Positions 5,618 through 8,341 of a stretch of DNA of 8,341 bases are shown piece by piece. The notes under the pieces are model-generated. The model did no database searches and had not been told where the DNA came from. It saw only the letters and a program-made list of their open reading frames with translations. The position numbers and the translations under genes were made by a program. The DNA is from Bog-366 sp964501985 (GTDB lineage Bacteria > Acidobacteriota > Terriglobia > UBA7540): assembly GCA_964501985.1 (NCBI GenBank), contig CAZCVY010000283.1:1-8341 (forward strand), given 5' to 3'. Numbering within the stretch: the stretch's first letter is position 1; each line of letters begins with the position of its first letter.

Positions 5618-5646
5618 TTGCTGTTGGGCGGAGTCGCGAGTAAGAT
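5618..5646 (+). promoter_or_regulatory. Weak candidate promoter for the TPR protein gene
   Basis: TTGCTG at 5618-5623 and TAAGAT at 5641-5646 are separated by exactly 17 bases and precede the ATG at 5700 by 53 bases. Matches to the sigma-70 consensus are three and four of six. The -35 lies inside a weak inverted repeat CCGCCC/GGGCGG (5608-5613 with 5626-5631). The gap after the HD-GYP stop is 148 bases, which suggests separate transcription. Confidence 0.25.
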
Positions 5647-5699
5647 ACGCCCTAGAACTGAAGGTAGTCAGGCGTACTTGTCCGTAAGAGTGTGGATTT

Positions 5700-7670
5700 A
5701 TGCGAACCTGCTTCCGAGGAATTCTTCTTGCCCTGTCGGTCTGCACCCTCCTCATATCCCAGGCGGCGGAGAGCATGGGACAGGGCGTCACCAGCCCCGA
5801 TGGTTCGTTTGCCATGACCCAGGCGAGCTGGGCTGTGGCGGGAAGGGTGAAAACCGTCCAGGGCGATCCCGTCCGGGGCGCCACCGTTACCGTAACGCCC
5901 CTGGGCCCAGCGAGTCCACGAACCCTCTCGACCAATGCCGCGGGCGAGTTTCGCACAGACTACCAGTTGCGAGCCGAGACAGTCGATGAATTCAACGCGA
6001 TTTTCACGGTGAAGATGAGAGGGTTCCAGACGGCGCATGCGTACGTCAATTATGGCCGTTCGGGAAAAGCCTGGTGGGTTCCAATCGCCCTGCATGAACT
6101 TCGCGAAGATGATCCCGACCTGCTCTCGGCCGCGGATCTGGTCTCGGGCCTGGCCCCAAAACTAAGGCAACTCGGGCCCGCGGACGGGCTGGCGGCGAAA
6201 AGCGCGAAGGACTACGCCCGGGGCGTGGCGGCGTTTCTCGACCAGCGCGATTTCGAGCGAGCCGTGCCGACTCTCGCTCGGGTCGCTGCGAACAATCCCA
6301 GTTGCATCGGCTGCCGGACCCTGCTGGGCCTCGCCGAGCTGGCTTGGTGCGATTGGAACGACGCTCAAGACTCCTTTGTCGGGGGAGTGAACGCAAACTT
6401 ACACGAACCAAAGCTGGCGCACCCTGAACCCCTGGTGGCTTACGGAACCTGGTTAAGTTGGCAGTATGAGCCGGATAAAGCCGAACCTTTCTTCCAGGAA
6501 GCGCTCAAGCTTGCGCCCCAAGACGCCCTGGCGCTTCAGGAACTCGGCCGGAGCCTGCTCTTGTTGGGGCAGCCGGAAGCCGCTAACGACGCTCTGAAAA
6601 AGGCCCTTGCCGCTGGCGCGGGATCGGAGGCGCAACTCCTCTATACGGAATCCTGGCTCCGGGCGGGGCGCTTGCAGGAAGCCTCCGCCGAAATGAACCG
6701 TTATCTCAACGGGCGCGACGTGAAGACCATGCCCCTTCGGGTGCGCAAAGTCTGGGTTAGCCTTCAGGATCAATTAAAGGTGGCGGCGAACCCTGTCAAT
6801 GCCAAGACCAAGCCCGCGAAGGGCCATGAAGTTGTCGACCTCCTCCGACACCCTCCCGCGGATTTGATGCCCGGTCTCGAGCCCGCGCAGAGTCAGGAAC
6901 AATTGGGCGCCATCCTCGACGCGGTGGGCGCGAATATCCTTGACCTGACCAAGAACTTTCCCAATACGAGCTCGATCGAAGCGGTCCAGCAGGAGAAACT
7001 TAGCCGCAAAGGGAAAGTCGGCGAAAGGCTGAATGAGAAGTATCGATACCTGTGCTTATTATCCACCAAGCCGCTCCAGCCCGGCTTCATCGAATCTCGC
7101 GCCGGCATGGCGGGCGATGGCGCTATGGCGAAGGTGTTGTCCGAGGGCTTCATGCTGACAAATGGGTTTACCTCCGCAGCGCTCATCTTTCATCCGCAGT
7201 ACCGCGCCGAAAGCACCTTTCGTTATCTCGGACAACAGATGGTCAATGGCCGCAAGACATTCGTGGTGGCGTTTGCGCAAATCCCCGCGAGCTCCCACTT
7301 GACCGGGACCTTCCAGAATCGTGACCAGTCCGCGAGAACCTATACCCAAGGAATGGCCTGGATGGATAGCGCCACTTACCAGATTACGCGCCTCTATACG
7401 GAGCTCCTGAAGCCCCTCCCGGAACTTCGGGTGGAGAAGGAAAGCACGGATATCGACTTCAGTCAGGTCCACTTTAAACAGAACACCGAAGCTTGGTGGC
7501 TGCCCCAGAGCGTTACGGTGACCCTCGATTGGAACGGCAAGATACTGCGGAATCGTCACGAGTACTCCGACTTCAAACTTTTCAATGTGGACGCTTCGGA
7601 AAAGATCGCGAACCCCAAGGGCTCACTCGATTCTTCCCAGCCGGTCCGGGAGTCCACGATCAGGCAGTGA
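5700..7670 (+). CDS. Exported TPR protein with carboxypeptidase-regulatory-like N-terminal domain
   Basis: A 656-residue predicted exported protein. Residues 1-28 look like a Sec signal peptide (R2 and R6, hydrophobic 8-20, cleavage perhaps near 25-28); C15 is not in a valid lipobox. Residues about 44-130 match a carboxypeptidase-regulatory-like beta-sandwich: VAGRVKTVQGDPVRGATVTV, then TNAAGEFRTDY, then VKMRGFQTA. Residues about 168-338 hold about five TPR-like helical pairs, clearest at 244-275 (EPDKAEPFFQEALKLAPQD) and 276-305 (LGRSLLLLGQPEAANDALKKAL). Residues about 395-635 are an unassigned domain with alternating strands (STFRYLGQQMVNGRKTFVVAF, GMAWMDSATYQITRLYTEL, AWWLPQSVTVTLDWNGK, NRHEYSDFKLF). 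It recalls outer-membrane or lipoprotein-sorting-type beta folds, but I cannot name a family. The ATG at 5700 lacks a strong Shine-Dalgarno sequence; it is kept because the signal peptide follows. Role is probably protein binding at the periplasm or outer membrane (inference). It converges with the minus-strand oxidoreductase 74 bases downstream. Confidence 0.82.
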   Translation: MRTCFRGILLALSVCTLLISQAAESMGQGVTSPDGSFAMTQASWAVAGRVKTVQGDPVRGATVTVTPLGPASPRTLSTNAAGEFRTDYQLRAETVDEFNAIFTVKMRGFQTAHAYVNYGRSGKAWWVPIALHELREDDPDLLSAADLVSGLAPKLRQLGPADGLAAKSAKDYARGVAAFLDQRDFERAVPTLARVAANNPSCIGCRTLLGLAELAWCDWNDAQDSFVGGVNANLHEPKLAHPEPLVAYGTWLSWQYEPDKAEPFFQEALKLAPQDALALQELGRSLLLLGQPEAANDALKKALAAGAGSEAQLLYTESWLRAGRLQEASAEMNRYLNGRDVKTMPLRVRKVWVSLQDQLKVAANPVNAKTKPAKGHEVVDLLRHPPADLMPGLEPAQSQEQLGAILDAVGANILDLTKNFPNTSSIEAVQQEKLSRKGKVGERLNEKYRYLCLLSTKPLQPGFIESRAGMAGDGAMAKVLSEGFMLTNGFTSAALIFHPQYRAESTFRYLGQQMVNGRKTFVVAFAQIPASSHLTGTFQNRDQSARTYTQGMAWMDSATYQITRLYTELLKPLPELRVEKESTDIDFSQVHFKQNTEAWWLPQSVTVTLDWNGKILRNRHEYSDFKLFNVDASEKIANPKGSLDSSQPVRESTIRQ

Positions 7671-7744
7671 CCGTTCGGCCGCAGCGCCGTGGCGCGGATT
7701 CCTTGGTGGTCCCTCGTCCAACTTTCGCTCCCTCAATAGGCCAT

Positions 7745-8341
7745 CTATCTGGGCAACGGTTTGATCGCGACCGTCTTGCCGGTCTCGCCTGACTGCCGCG
7801 CGGCGTCGAGGATTTGCATCACCACGATGTTGGTATCGAGAGACGTGAGATCGCCGTCGGGGTCGAAATGGCCGTGCAGTACCGCGGCAAGGTAGTCCAA
7901 AGAATTATTCTCCGGCTTCGTTAAAGGAGGAGCGGTCGAGACGGACTCCGCGTCCTGGCCGCGATACCGGACGCGCAGGTGATCCGGGCCGACCGTGATG
8001 GCGTAGCCGCCGTTCCCATAAACTTCCATGTCCTTGCGCGCGAAAGACCAGTTCCACGAAGGCATCAGCACGGCTTGCGCTTTGGGATAACGCAGGATCA
8101 CGGTCGCGTCGTCATCCACCCTGGGATAGATTTCCGGTTTATCGGTCTGCGTGACGGCGGTCACGCTGATGGGCGCTTCGCCGTGCATGAGGACGGTCAT
8201 CAGATCCGCCCCGTAGCAGCCAAAGTCAAACAGGGCGCCCGCGCCGTTCTGGGCGGGATCGGTTATCCAAGGGAGCCACTCCGGGCCAACTCCGATTTCC
8301 TTGGGGCCTTCGTGCCCATCGTGCACCACCACTTTGCGGAT
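7745..8341 (-). CDS. Gfo/Idh/MocA family oxidoreductase (C-terminal part, cut by window edge)
   Basis: The last 198 residues of a sugar-type NAD(P)-dependent oxidoreductase; the N-terminal Rossmann domain and start codon lie beyond base 8341. Visible are RKVVVHDGHEGPKEIGVG, then TDPAQNGAGALFDFGCYGADLM, then AVTQTDKPEIYPRVDDDATV, then MPSWNWSFARKDMEVYGNGG, and a late NSLDYLAAVLHG. These are hallmarks of the C-terminal alpha/beta domain of the Gfo/Idh/MocA family. The family's usual DxGxHxxD active-site motif reads DFGCYGAD here, with Tyr in the His position, as I recall for a large subgroup in Acidobacteriota and Bacteroidota. Members oxidise or epimerise sugars and cyclitols; the substrate is not predictable. 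The frame is open through the window edge, so any internal Val or Met start is not the true start. Stop TAG is at 7745-7747. A weak GCGC hairpin (7684-7695) lies in the convergent gap. Confidence 0.88.
   Translation of the reverse strand: MRKVVVHDGHEGPKEIGVGPEWLPWITDPAQNGAGALFDFGCYGADLMTVLMHGEAPISVTAVTQTDKPEIYPRVDDDATVILRYPKAQAVLMPSWNWSFARKDMEVYGNGGYAITVGPDHLRVRYRGQDAESVSTAPPLTKPENNSLDYLAAVLHGHFDPDGDLTSLDTNIVVMQILDAARQSGETGKTVAIKPLPR

Noticed and set aside
5105..5956. Minus-strand 283-residue frame opposite the HD-GYP gene
   Set aside because: It is antisense to a fully conserved HD-GYP domain and spans the intergenic gap; its residues match nothing and reflect high G+C codon mirroring.
1..8341. 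Mobile element, CRISPR array, tRNA or rRNA
   Set aside because: No transposase or integrase motif, no terminal inverted repeats, no regularly spaced repeats, and no tRNA or rRNA signature were seen.

Overview
The window is ordinary bacterial chromosome of fairly high G+C, most likely from the phylum Acidobacteriota (a Solibacter/Bryobacter-like lineage). This placement is an inference. It rests on the mix of families: a FecR-like protein with a Trp/Tyr/Gly-rich DUF6600-type region, a Tat-exported aldo/keto reductase, a secreted TPR protein with a carboxypeptidase-regulatory-like N-terminus, a Gfo/Idh/MocA oxidoreductase of the DFGCYGA type, and a very small CxxC...CxxC protein. No 16S or other decisive marker is present.

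Layout, left to right. The left edge cuts an OmpR-type response regulator on the minus strand (only its first 33 codons are visible). A 452-base divergent intergenic region follows and carries a 10-bp-period direct repeat in front of a possible extended -10. Next is a 648-residue exported FecR/DUF6600-like protein (554-2500, plus) with a proline-rich tail built partly from three 78-bp tandem units. After it come a likely terminator hairpin, an AT-richer stretch without a recognisable gene, and a small 86-residue zinc-ribbon-like protein (GTG start at 2887).

On the minus strand, 3210-4094 encodes a Tat-signal aldo/keto reductase. Between it and the next gene lies a 380-base divergent region packed with inverted repeats. 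These include a perfect 10-bp hairpin, a perfect 9-bp long-range stem with nested hairpins, and a hairpin next to a duplicated Shine-Dalgarno-like sequence. This is the least explained part of the window and may be a structured 5' leader or small RNA for the downstream gene. That gene (4475-5551, plus) is a response regulator fused to an HD-GYP c-di-GMP phosphodiesterase. It is followed by a 656-residue secreted TPR protein (5700-7670, plus). The right edge cuts a minus-strand Gfo/Idh/MocA oxidoreductase (7745 to beyond 8341), which converges on the TPR gene.

Functionally the genes do not form one obvious operon or pathway: most are separated by sizeable gaps and alternate in strand. The shared theme is signalling (two receiver-domain proteins, one controlling c-di-GMP) and cell-envelope or exported proteins (FecR-like, Tat reductase, TPR protein). 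I found no mobile element, CRISPR array, tRNA or rRNA, and no clear novel multi-gene system. The best leads are the structured leader at about 4227-4471, the small zinc-ribbon protein, and the architecture of the two large exported proteins.
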